Part shown: in pieces, positions 51,298 through 62,377 of the stretch | How the letters are laid out: the number at the start of each line of letters is the position of its first letter | How positions within the stretch are numbered: position 1 is the first letter of the stretch | From: Manis javanica | Taxonomy: Eukaryota; Chordata; Mammalia; Pholidota; Manidae | DNA length: 64,000 nt | Assembly (NCBI RefSeq): GCF_040802235.1 | Contig: NC_133158.1 | Location: 153,028,401-153,092,400 of the forward strand | Direction of reading: 5' to 3' | Translations under genes and position numbers: made by a program | Notes under the pieces: generated by a model | Told to the model about the DNA's origin: nothing | The model's database searches: none | Seen by the model: only the letters and a program-made list of their open reading frames with translations

Positions 51298-51852
51298 TGT
51301 GGTAGGCAGCCTCTAAAAAAATTCCCAGTGAGCTCTGACTCGGGTGTTTGCATCCTTATATAGTCCCTCTACCCTGTGTGTGGCTGGGCTTACTGTTTGC
51401 TTCAAATGAATAGGAAAAAGGCAAAAGTGATGGAAGGTCACCTCTGAGATTAGGTTATAAAAAGACTGTGATTTCCATTCTCCCATCCCATTTCTTTTTT
51501 CTCTGTCTCTCTCTGAATCCTCACTCTGGGGAAGTAATCTGCAACACTTCCAGCAGCCCTGGGAAGAGGCCCCATGGTAAGGAACTGATGTCCACAAACA
51601 ACAAGGAGCACAGACCTGAGACCCACCATCAGCCACGAGTGGGCTTCCAAGTGGGCTGTCCTTCATTTGAGCCTGGGTGACTGCAGCCCTGGCTGACACC
51701 TGATAGCAGCCTCCTGAGAGACTCTGGGCCCAGAGATCTTGCTAGGCCACACCTGGGTTTCGGCCCCACAGAAACTGTGCAGTAATAAAGGTTTGTGCTT
51801 GTAAGTGCTAAGTTGGGGGATATTTGTTACACAGTAATAGGTAATTAATACA
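51298..51852 (+). mobile_element. Solitary LTR with near-perfect 5-bp target-site duplication
   Basis: Starts TGTGGTAGGCAGCC and ends GTAATTAATACA, with TG...CA ends. The flanking pentamers are ggtca (51293-51297) and ggtga (51853-51857). Inside are 'gagattaggttataaaaaga', 'tgactgcagccctggctgac' and 'gtgcagtaataaaggtttgt' (the poly(A) signal region). The structure suits an ancient ERVL/MaLR-type LTR; no coding region is attached. Confidence 0.82.
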
Positions 51853-53389
51853 GGTGACTTTTATAAAGTTAAGTATTTTATATAAGAAAACATGTTGAGT
51901 TGAAAATTAAATGTTACAGGTCAGGAGCTCAGAGAAGTCTGGAGTGAAGATATAAACTTGAGGTTCATGTGCACTTAGAAAGTATGGAGTGAAGGAGGAA
52001 ACATTGTTGAAGCAGGTCTGGAGGATGTCCATAATTTACTGGACAAGTAGAGATGGATGCATTTGGAAAGGATATAGAGAAGGAAATGCTGGAGTGGGGG
52101 ATGACCAAATAAGAGAAATACCAAAATAGTGATTTTGATATGAGAGTAAATCATTATCTCAGCAGAAGCTGCTATGTTATAGTAGGACTGACTGGAAATT
52201 AGAATGGTGTGGATTGAGGTTGGGAGATGCAGAAATGGAGATAGAAAACACAGGCAGTTCTCTGCACAATTTGACCTGAGAAGGTGAGGAGAGAGATCAG
52301 GTAGTCACTGGAAGTGAATTATGGTTGTTATTTTGCTTTCTAATGAGAGGATGTATAAATAAGTGGGAAAGATTTGGGTAAGGGAAAGAGGTTAAATATG
52401 CAGGAAGGAAGGAGAAAAGACATAGTTGGTAGTGAAAGATCACGGAAGGTAGGAGAGATTCTCTTGAGATGAAAGGAAGGACAGTTCTGCTATCAGAACG
52501 GGAGAGAAAGAGCCACAGGACAGGTGTAGAAATACTCAGGGGGTTAAGGGAGGTCCCATGTGAGAGTTCCTGTTTTCTCTCTACTGTAGTGTAAGGAGAC
52601 CATCTGCTAAGAGAGGAAAAGAGGAAGGGAGATTGGAGGTTTGAGGAAAGGAAAAGGGTTTCCATAGTCACTGTAGAAAATTGGAAAATGAGATGGAGAC
52701 CTGTACTAAATTTTTTGTGTAGTATGAGGACCTATTGAAGTTAACAACCTTGAACATAAAGTGGAATTAATCTGCTCCACTGGGTAATGCTCAGCTGCTT
52801 AGATGCAGGCATAGAAAAACAGGTAGTTGGGTTCACTCAGGTATAGAGTTTAGATAAGTGGAAGCAATGGAGGGGCAAGGAAGTCTAGGTGAGTAAAGAT
52901 GGGATTAGAGAAATGTAGGATATAGATGGAGTATAGAAATACTACTCATGAAATCCATGCTGGACAGCAAGGGAAAATAGCGGTGGACAGGCAGTGCCAA
53001 TGATGCGAAAGCAGAGTTGTTACAAGAGCAGTTGAATAAACACCTGGAGGAAGGGGAGGTTACTGTCAAGCAGAGGAGTGCTTGAATTAGTAATTTTGGA
53101 AGGGTAGAATTGAAGGTGGGGAACGGGTCCAGGGAATGTCTATGGAAGTAATTGCTGGAGTGGAGAGGAAATTACTGAAGATGAAAGTGGCTACTCAAGG
53201 GGCCGTGGGGGTCAGGTTATTCACCTGGCACCATCGAGACTGATCAAGGCTTGGGTGTAGGGGGCAAGCAGTTGGCTTGTCATATGGAGCAGTGAATAGA
53301 GTGGAATATCTAAATGGCATGGGTGCAAAGAAGCAGGGTTTCAAACAAGAGAGTAGAAATATAATGAGAATGAGTACAGGGACACTGTG

Positions 53390-53850
53390 GCAGACACTGC
53401 TTGTTCCCTGTCTGATATATTTTACCCTTCTCCTTACTAACAAAAACCTGATTTTTTTCTGGGCTGTAATATGCCAGCTAAATATATTTATCTTCCTAGA
53501 TTCCCTTGCAGTAAGGGGTGGCCATGTGGCACACTTCCAGCCAATGAGACATAAACTTAGTTTACTAGGAGTTGAGGATGTTTCTGCTTTCCTGATGTAG
53601 GCATCGCCCCTTATTGCCTGGAATTCAGACATGATGGCTGGGCTTCAGTGGCCATATTTTGACCAAGAGATTATAACTATGAGGGAAGGCAAAGTTAATC
53701 ACAGAGATGTGAGTCTCACTTTGGCCACCAAACCAATACCAGCAACCATCTACATCTAGATTTCTAATTATATGAAGAAAGATGAACCTACTTCATTAAG
53801 CCAGTGTTAGTTGACTTTTCTATTATTTGTTATTAGCTATACTCCCCATA
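53390..53850 (+). mobile_element. LTR-like element, diverged
   Basis: 'ggtggccatgtggcacactt', 'ccagccaatgagacataaac', 'ggaattcagacatgatggct' and 'taagccagtgttagttgact' resemble another MaLR-type LTR inserted in the surrounding family A repeat. Ends approximate. Confidence 0.6.
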
Positions 53851-54609
53851 GGGATATCACCCCACCTTCTTGTTTTAAAATGCAAGAGATATGAGAAAAT
53901 AGTTGCCACTTAAGAGGGCTGTAGGAGAAGTTAAGGCTCTCAGGGGAGTGGCCAGCTTCAGCAAGCTAGGGGGAAGAGGGGAGAGAGTACCATAGAAGAA
54001 ACTGGGGGCAATTTGCTACTTACGGGAGAAAGGATTCAAGGGCCAGGGTGGAAAAGAATGAGAAAGAGAGGAGGTGTAGGAGTCTGGGACAGAAGGATGC
54101 ACAGGGCTTCATGAGAATGGTTGTGAAAGTGGGTTGAATGGCTGTGTAGGCCGGCAGGTAGAGGTCACCCTGTAGAAGTCGACCAGTGCCAACGGAATGA
54201 GAGGCATGATGGACTTGACCCCCACGGCTCTCTGCCGGCAGCCAGCGGTCCTCTTCCCCGAGGGATCACCACGTTGCACTAGTGGGCTCATCATCTTTCC
54301 ACATCCTCGTTTCAGCAAGAAAAGAGAAATGTCATCCTTTTGGCCTCTAGAGAATCGGCATGTAGATTCAAAGCTGCATAATGAAACCTGGTAATTTCTC
54401 TGGATTCCCTGCAAATCTCCCCAGGGGCAGGAATAGTGGCAGCCCTAGGGAGGGGGCAGGACAGCGGGCCATAGGACCTGCTAGGGCTTGGTGAAGGAGG
54501 CATTTTGCTATAATTGGCCCACAAGGGTTGTTATCTCCCTCCAGAGGTTGATGTTCCCCTCCTGAGCCCGCACAGTCCCAAAGCAGAGTGACAGCATGCT
54601 TTCATCCAC

Positions 54610-54623
54610 ATTGCCATAGCAAC
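54610..54623 (+). promoter_or_regulatory. RFX X-box-like motif
   Basis: ATTGCCATAGCAAC fits the X-box pattern GTNRCC-N(0-3)-RGYAAC with one change at the first base. It lies 13 kb upstream of the MED12L start codon in sequence with no repeat signature. Confidence 0.45.
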
Positions 54624-55329
54624 GGGCTTGCCCCCTGGAGCCATGGGTTCATGGCAAATGATCAGTCCTCTCTTAAAGGTTGCTAATGTAGGTTTGACCA
54701 GGATGCAGGCCAGGTGGGTAGACAGGAAGGCCTGGAGCCAAGAATATTCATATTTGGAGTTTTACCCCAAACAGTCAAAAGCATGAAGTCCCAAAATGAA
54801 TGGGCACTAGCTCCAGGAGGCTGAGGTCAAAACAGAAGAAGGAGAATTCTGTCATCACATCTAAGGGACATTCCTCTGATGGATTCTGGGGAAGAGGAGG
54901 GTGTTTTAAGAGTAAGGGAAGAAGCCAGAGCAAAAGGGGTTTGAGTCTGTTATTCTTTTTCACTGGCTGCTGGCTAAGGTATGGTGGCTGAGCTACATTA
55001 AAATTCAGGGACTCTGAGTGGACACTGGCTAGCCCCTGCCCTATTCATCCAGGGATCGCTTGCCTTTCTGCCTCTCTGCAGATTACATCCCCATTCCTGC
55101 TCTGAGTTAATGAAACCAACTCTGATGGTGTTAGGACTCTGTTGTCACTGCCTAACCCGGATGGACTTCTCAGCAGGTCTCTGTAGGCCCACACAAACCA
55201 CAGATACCACCCAGAATATCTGACCAGTCTCTGTCATCAGACCTGGTTGGTAGTTTGTGCTATAGTTCTCAACAGGACTGGAATCTATAGCTCTCTGGGT
55301 TGAGACCTATTGAAACATATGCTCCAAAA

Positions 55330-55430
55330 GAGAAAGGTTTTTGAGTGTTTATTACTGTATTCCTAAAATGTAGCACAGAGTCTGTCACATAGTAAAAGCT
55401 TAATCAATATTCATTCAATGAATGGCTCAT
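55330..55430 (+). repeat. L2 3' end
   Basis: 'tattactgtattcctaaaat', 'gtagcacagagtctgtcaca' and 'ttaatcaatattcattcaat' are the L2 3' terminus. Confidence 0.7.
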
Positions 55431-55929
55431 TGACAACCTTCCCAGCCCTTGCCTGCCCTCATTACTATACCCTTCTGTGGGTGCCTAACAGAGGCATGGT
55501 CCTGTGTCTTCCAGGATGGACCTTCTTAGAAGCAAGACCTTCTATTCACTTGTCACTAAAAGCACCTGGGCCCAGAGATTTCTGGTGTTATGTGCCTGGT
55601 TGGACCTCTGAACACTAATACCAGCCTGGACTAGAACACGATTTCAAATGCCACTTTACCCACTGTAGTGGTAGTTTTTGTATCGCCTCCTTGGTGATGG
55701 CAGTGTTAGTCCCCTGGCCCAGACCAGCTCCTTCTCAGCCTACTTCCCATCTCCAAGAGCTGAGAACTTGTCATCCTTCACAGTCAAGACCTATGGAGTC
55801 CATGAGAGGGATGGCAATATTGCCGATGGTCTTGAAGTTCTCCCACCTTCAAAAACCTAGGAGTAAAAAATAGGATTAAATAATGTAACTCTGACTCACA
55901 ATTGAAGAAGTGTAAAGTGTCCCCTTTAA

Positions 55930-56080
55930 TATACTATCTAAAATTATATATATTATGCAACAATATATAACACACAGTATATATACTGTATATTATATAA
56001 TTATGTTATATTATTCTATTATAATTATATAGCATATACTATATAAAATATGTATACATATATATATAGACATATCTGTA
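55930..56080. repeat. AT-rich low-complexity tract
   Basis: About 150 bp of TA/ATT-rich sequence with many short palindromes (for example ATATATTATATAAT-type runs), likely unstable and prone to cruciforms. Confidence 0.9.
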
Positions 56081-56094
56081 ATTATTTGTGTATT

Positions 56095-56220
56095 TATTAA
56101 ATTGTTTATTGCCAGGCTCTTCAGCTGAATATAAACTCCATGTTTTCAGGGACTTTGTCCATTTTGTTTACTACCTCAATAGCAGGTGTCCAGTAACTAC
56201 TCAATGGATGAACAAATTGC
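56095..56220 (+). repeat. L2 3' end
   Basis: 'aatataaactccatgttttc', 'agggactttgtccattttgt' and 'aggtgtccagtaactactca' match the L2 3' end. Confidence 0.72.
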
Positions 56221-57366
56221 TTCTGGATGTTCTCAGAATGGGCCCTCTGTGTACCTTGGAACCCTGTTCTCCAGCTGTCCATTCTCACCTGCTCCCTTTC
56301 CACGGGCATGCGTGCAGCCATTGCCTCTGATGTCTGCCACCACTGGGAAGGCACAGGGACTTCCTTTGCCATCAAAGCCCCCAGTGCTGTCTCCCACTCA
56401 TATCTGCCAAAAGCACACTGCACCAAGGCTGTTCAGTGAGGCCCAAGCCTGTACGACCACTGGCCTTGACACTGTGCTAGTGGGAAGGCGCATGGCTGTG
56501 TGCCCCACTCAAGAGAAGGCAATCTCTTTTCCCACACTTTGTATTACCCACATCCAAACAAGGTTGCCTTAAGCTCCCAGATATTTTTATATAAAAATAA
56601 CTCTTTTTGATCTCTGCAGTTAGCCTCCATGCCTAGGAGTCTGGCACAAGTGCATCTTGGAGATAAGCACAGTACTGTGCCCAGACATTGGTACTAGACT
56701 ATGCTTGCATGCATTGTCTTTCCATTGTCTGACTTTTATCCACTGAGGTCCCTCAATTTATCTCATTATATCCCTAGGAAGTCCGCTGCTACCACCTGTC
56801 CCTTTAGCATGACCTGCCATGTCTGAATCCTCCTGTAGGCACAGTTAGAGCAGCAGGTGGAATAGCCACAACACAAGGAATTTGGATTTTGTCCTGTGAG
56901 TGATGAGGAGCAAATGAAGGCTTCAGATTAGATTATCTGGAAGAACCAGTGCCTTACGTATTCCTTGCCCATGTCCAGGCAGGCGCACCCACCTCCCAGC
57001 TGTTGTGAGTGGGGCTTGCTAAAGGTTTACAGCTCTGCCTTTTCTCCAGAGAATTGCCTTCAGTCTAACAGTTGCTGCTCTGGGAGATTACACTGCATAT
57101 CAACCCTGGGTGACTTTCGGCAGCCAATGACTGAGGCACACAGGGCATAAAAAGCTAGCCCCATGTCTTAAAGTGGGACTAACTTTGTGGTCCAATCCAC
57201 GAGCTCCCTGTGGGTCAGACTGCAGCTAGACATCAGCTGAGACTGCATCCTGACTTAGCCCTGCCCTGTCCCTCTGCCTCCCTGCCTGTCTGCTGAGAGT
57301 ACTCCCTTAGTAAATCACGTACTTTATCTAGTTCTACTGCAAGGAAACCTGCCCAGAAGTATGCTA

Positions 57367-57510
57367 TCGACAGCCCCATTTACAATGAGGAAACAGAGGC
57401 AAGGGAGGCCATAGAATATTCCCAGGAACCATCCCAGACCTCACATCTGCAAGTAGGATTTGGTGCCAGGTAGTCTGAGCCTATGCTCTTTGCCACTGCT
57501 CTTCATACAT
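57367..57510 (-). repeat. MIR fragment
   Basis: 'ccatttacaatgaggaaaca', 'tggtgccaggtagtctgagc' and 'ctatgctctttgccactgct' are MIR read antisense. Confidence 0.75.
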
Positions 57511-57664
57511 AAAAAACTTTTTATGTAGCAATAAGAGTTATGCCTCAATAAACATTAGTTCTAGCCCCTTTGCTCAGATTCTGAGAGTCAAAAGTCAGTC
57601 AGACATGATCCTTGCAAATTCATGGAAGAAACAATCACCAGTAAGAGACAGTGATTATAGGCCT

Positions 57665-57708
57665 AAACACATGCACACACATGCACACAAATCTACACAC
57701 ATGTACCT
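57665..57708. repeat. ACACATGC-type simple repeat
   Basis: Imperfect tandem ACACATGC/ACACAAATC units, about 44 bp. Confidence 0.8.
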
Positions 57709-58254
57709 CTGTCACACCTTTACAACAGAATCCCCTACAGTTGCTAAAAAAGAATGTAATAGACTGTATAGTCTAAGAACATATATTTTAAGTGAAAGAA
57801 ATGAAAGAAAACATTTTGAATATTTTAACCATATACATATATTTCCTTTTTTAATATCAGAGGAATTATTTTTCTGCTTGTTTCCTTCTTTATGTTTCTA
57901 TACAACAGGAAGTTTAAAAACACAAATACACAAAACCTGATACATACTAATATCTTAAAAGAATATTTATGTATCTGAGAAAATAATAATAATGGTGCAT
58001 ATGTGAGGCTAACCTGTAGTTTGAAGAACAGAAAACAACATAAAACTGCAGGTCATTTGAGGAAGTAATAATATGAACGTTAAATCTTTAGATATTCATT
58101 TGTTGTCACTTTATTAAGTTATGTTTTCTAATTACTGAATTCCCACAGAGTCTGTGTTCTAAGGCTCTTGCTTCTAACCTTGCAAAGCTACTCTCTTTTG
58201 CTTCCTGATTCTTTGGCACCTGCCATTGGTCAGAGTCAGGCTCCTGAGACCTGA

Positions 58255-58425
58255 ACACAGGACCTGCAGTCCTGGGTTTGAAATACTGTTTTATAATTTA
58301 CTAACAATGACCTCGGGCAAGTCACTGAAACTCTTTGACCTTCAGTTGTCTCATCTGTATAAATGAAGAAAACAGTATCTACCTCACAGGATTTTTGTGA
58401 AGATCATACTAGGGTAACTTTTGGA
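58255..58425 (+). repeat. MIR
   Basis: 'tgcagtcctgggtttgaaat', 'cctcgggcaagtcactgaaa', 'ccttcagttgtctcatctgt' and 'ctacctcacaggatttttgt' match MIR in order. Confidence 0.88.
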
Positions 58426-58642
58426 TGGCAACTTAGCCCAGCATATTAGAAGATGAAAATAAAGGAGTAGATAAAAATCCATAACTAACAAACAGCAAGC
58501 ACTGTGATCTAACTGCAAGGGTCCCTGACTATTAATGTGCCTCACCAGCAGCACACAGTGACCCCTTCACCTAGATGGACCAATTAACATTTTACTGTTT
58601 TTGTTGTATTCCTTTCCCCTTTCCCCCAACTCCTCCGTATTC

Positions 58643-58710
58643 CACTACTACTACTATTACTATTACTTTATTAGTAGTAGTAGTGGTGATAGCTGTAGTA
58701 GTAGCCACAG
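58643..58710. repeat. CTA/TAG triplet repeat forming an inverted repeat
   Basis: CTACTACTACTATTACTATTAC is followed, after a short spacer, by AGTAGTAGTAGT and further TAGTAGTAG. The two halves are complementary and could fold into a long hairpin. Confidence 0.8.
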
Positions 58711-60344
58711 TAGTTTTGGCAGAAACATTTGAGAGTAAATTACAGACTTCATGACCTTTTACCCACTAAATTCATTAAGTGTGTGTCTCTGAATAGCAAA
58801 GACATTCTTTTCCACAGTGAAATGATCAACACCAGGGAGTTTAACAATAATAAAATATTGTTACCTAATACACGCTCTATATTCAAATTTGCCAATTGTC
58901 CCAATTATGTCCTTTATAGCATTTCTTTTGCAACCCAGGATCGCATGTAGTTGTCATTTGGGTTTTTTTTGTCCTATGTGAGAAATCTTTGTTTATTCCA
59001 ATATCACAGATTTTCTTCTATGCTTTTTTTTAGATGTTGCATAGTTTTAGCTCTTGTTTTTAAGTCTATAAATGGATTATTTGCCTACTGAATAGTAATA
59101 TAATCTATTAACATCATTATTTACTTGATGCTTGTATTGCCCCATTTTGACCAATAGAAGCCCCTCCAAGCCAGCTCCTGTGTACTTTTCACAGATTCCC
59201 ATAATTTTTTAAAGAACATTCTTAATTTCTAGCACAATAATGTGATCCTAGTTCTTGAACTGTAATTGCTCTAGCCCTGGAATCAGCCCTTTAGTATAGA
59301 GATATTTAAAAACCAAGATATGGGCACCTGCTACTGGGGTTTATTGCTTCTATCTGTCTGTCTACCTAGATTACTCTAATTCCAACGCAACAAATACCTC
59401 AGTATTCTTTTTAGTCTTCTCCCAGTTCATATTTGTATCTGTCTTCTTCTTGGTGAGACCAGACTTCTAACATATCACTATCACTATATGCATTTGTTTG
59501 CTTAATTCTACCATACCCAACTAGCTTCAGAATTGTTTTAACCATGATCTGCAAAAACAAACAAAACTATTAAACAGAGTTTAAGGTTTCTTTTTTAGTT
59601 AGTATTTTTTTGATTGAGAGTATTTATTCCAAGTATTGGTTCAAATGTTACTTGAATTACTTTCTTTTTCTTCCATGTGGTCATGCTATTAATTCAAAAT
59701 TGAATTATTTTCTTTTTCTTCCAATTAATTTGAGATATTGTTAATTGGTTTCTGTTTGCATTCAATTTTCTTTTCTCATACTTGTTGATTTAATTTCATT
59801 TTTGAGTGTGTAACATACTAACAAGGTTTTCAAATCAAAACTATACAAAAAGGCAATGCAGAGAAGTGCTGATTCCTCTTCTATTCCTTTTATTCTATTC
59901 CAATCCACCATCTGTAGGTAATTGATGTTACTAATCTCTGGTTTATCCTTCCCATACTTCTTTTTTAAGAAGTAAGATTTCTTACTCATCTGGCATACTT
60001 CATATACTCTTTTGTGCTTTTCTTTTTTCTCTTAATAACATACTCTGAAAGTTGCTCTATAACTGTTCTTAAGAGATTCCCTAATTCATTTTCATAGCTA
60101 CAGAGCCCTCTCTTGTATGGATATCATAATTTATTAAACCAACCTCCCATATTAAGGCATTTAGGTTATTTTTGCAATTACAAGTAATGCTGCAATAAGT
60201 AACCTTGTGCATAAGTATTTTTGTATTGCTAGAGGTAGTATCAATCTGGAGACAAATCACCTGGTAATTTAAATAGGGGAAAATTAATATTAAAAATTAT
60301 GAAGCTGTAATAGGAGGATATCATAAAGATGTAAAGGGAACTAA

Positions 60345-60550
60345 AGTAGGGTTGTAAAACTTTTTCTATAAAGGGACATATAGTAAGTATTTTAGGCTTT
60401 GTAGACCGTACTGTCTGTCACAACCATTTAACACTGCATAGACAACACATGAGCAAATGGACATGCAGTGTTGTAATACAGTTTTAGTTACAGAACAGGT
60501 GGTGAGCTGGATTTGGCCAGTAGACCATAGTTTTCCGACTCTTGCTCTAA
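60345..60550 (+). mobile_element. hAT-Charlie-type non-autonomous element
   Basis: 'gtaaaactttttctataaag', 'tattttaggctttgtagacc', 'ggtgagctggatttggccag' and 'accatagttttccgactctt' follow a well-known mammalian hAT element end to end. It is inserted in the antisense L1. Confidence 0.8.
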
Positions 60551-60983
60551 AGATTCCCTAGGGCTGAGGGAGAAGAACCAAGGAAGGGTAAGCTTTCCAA
60601 TAGCTTAGAACTAATTGAAGAAGTTATGGTTGCAGCCTACTGGATGGCAGAGTTTGCTGGATTCCCCGGGCCAAAGTTTTCCATAGTTGCCAAGTAAGCA
60701 GGAAACAACCCTTAGCACACAATCACCTGGGGTAGTCAGGGTCCTGCTAGGATCCTCTGATGTCCTCACCAGGACGTCCACAGCAAGCTGGTAATGAGGC
60801 GTAGGCTGGGGATAGGAGGTCATTAAGGGACCAAGCCCTCTGGTACCACCTAAACTAATAAAATTCTCCCCTACCTCCCCATAGCCACTGTACATCACTG
60901 ATGGACTGACTGTACAACAGGAGCAAGTGAAAACAAAATGCAGCTCCGCAGACACAAACAGCCCCCTTCTTCCTGCAGTGTCC

Positions 60984-61005
60984 CTCCAGCGCCCTCTACT
61001 GACAA
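60984..61005 (-). promoter_or_regulatory. CTCF-like motif
   Basis: The minus strand reads TCAGTAGAGGGCGCTGGAG, containing the AGTAGAGGGCGCTG form very close to the CTCF core. One of the strongest CTCF matches I see in the window. It contains one CpG. Confidence 0.55.
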
Positions 61006-61544
61006 AGCTTAGTATCGTGCTTCTGTTAAGGAGAAATAACAGGCCAGTCTATTATCACAGAGCGGGTACTGTAGGGTAAACTGAAGCTGAGAGGTAAATT
61101 CTACAATTTAGATCTGTGAGTCAAAGGGTAAATTAGTATCTTGTTTGTTATATTTTGATGAATTTATTTCCATCAGAGGTTCTTCATTTCTACCAACACA
61201 CGAGAGTACCCTGTTATCTTAGAACCACATCTACAAAGTGTGTTGCCAAACTTTTTAATTTTTGTCAATGCAATTGTGAAATATTTTCTCATTATCATTT
61301 TAATTCATGTTATTTTACTATTAGTAAATTTTAACACCTTTTCATATGTTGAATCATTTCTACCTTTTTTTGGTAAATTCTTCATGTCTTTTGTTCATTT
61401 TTCTACAAGGTTATAAGTTCTTAATTATATTAGAACAGAACAAATATCAGGTTAGCTACAACTGCAAATTACTTATGAAGAAACAGTTTTGTAGGGCTTT
61501 TGTTATTGTTTTCCCTTAGAGCCAAAGTTCTCATCTAAGTTTAG

Positions 61545-61690
61545 TTTACTTCAATATTTACTGAGTCCTCCCTGTGGGCCAAGCACCAGAGATAGAGTGA
61601 GACATGGTCCTTGCTTTTAAGGTGCTTACATTTCAGTGGGAAAACAGATGTGTGAAGTTATTTGGGAGAGAGCAGAACAGAGCAATTCAA
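61545..61690 (+). repeat. Family A 5' fragment
   Basis: 'tatttactgagtcctccctg', 'tgggccaagcaccagagata', 'catggtccttgcttttaagg' and 'tgcttacatttcagtgggaa' match the opening section of family A. Confidence 0.55.
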
Positions 61691-62377
61691 ATATGGATTA
61701 GAAAGTATGTGGGCTTGTGTTCAAATTCTGACATTGCCATTTGAACAACTAGTTGGACTGAGTCAGTGGATTGGGTCAGTCTGTCTTTCTGCCTCAATTT
61801 AAGATAGAAAATAATAACAAGTAACTCAGACAGTTACTAAAATAACTACATTAGTTGTTATATGAAAGCAAGTAACATACTGCATGTTACATAATAAACA
61901 TACAATAATGGTAGTTAGTAACCAATACAAATGATTATAATAATAGTAACAAGTGATAAAAGAATTTCAGAATGTTATGGTAGTATATATATATACTCAT
62001 TAAATTTTAGTTGAATTTAGAAAAGTATTATGACTGAGTCATTAAAAATGTTTAAACCATATACAGTATATTTGGTTTAATGAGAGAATCTGTTATAATT
62101 TTTCATATAAATTTTTTAAGTATTGATGAAATAAAAGTAAATGGTTAAGAAATAGTAAAATCACAAATATAGAGACAACAAATCTGGTATTTTGAGTCAT
62201 TAATTATATAAATAAGCTATTAATGTAAAGTGCAAGATGGTAGAATTCAGACATTATTGTCATCCATTGATTGATTGTTTTAAAGACTTAAAGCAGGGAA
62301 TTAAAGTTTACTTAATTGATTATTTCAGTCTTTGTATCACTTAATATATACTGTGAAATAAAAGATGAATTCAGAGC

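Larger units (their letters stand above)
50400..54110 (+). repeat. Ancient interspersed repeat, unnamed family A, copy 6, long and interrupted
   Basis: Opens 'ttaaacatctattatgcacc'. It runs through 'tgagctaagatctagaaact', 'gagttaactaggtgaaaagg', 'gaaatgggaagctatttaat' and 'gaaagactcctaaatttctg', continuing after the inserted LTR with 'ggaggatgtccataatttac'. Two LTRs interrupt it (51.3 and 53.4 kb). It is purine-rich on the plus strand, so long antisense frames appear by composition. The right limit is uncertain. Confidence 0.6.
58560..61450 (-). mobile_element. Old L1, antisense, interrupted
   Basis: Plus-strand text is the reverse complement of an L1 3' part: 'caaatttgccaattgtccca', 'attatgtcctttatagcatt', 'gccctggaatcagcccttta', 'ctgctactggggtttattgc', 'aggcatttaggttatttttg', 'caattacaagtaatgctgca' and 'ttttcatatgttgaatcatt'. 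A hAT element (60.35-60.55 kb) and an unassigned piece (60.55-61.1 kb) interrupt it. May represent more than one insertion. Confidence 0.75.
43151..62377. other. Intergenic region upstream of MED12L
   Basis: No coding exon, tRNA or other gene is recognisable on either strand. Content is MIR, L2, family A, LTR and L1 fragments listed separately. Stretches without an identified feature are about 44.2-45.85, 47.0-49.25, 54.1-55.3 and 56.25-57.35 kb. In human, MED12L is followed upstream at a distance by CLRN1; nothing resembling it is visible here. Confidence 0.75.

Noticed and set aside
52297..53632. Minus-strand frames of 124 and 145 codons
   Set aside because: They are antisense to a purine-rich ancient repeat and an LTR; composition explains them.
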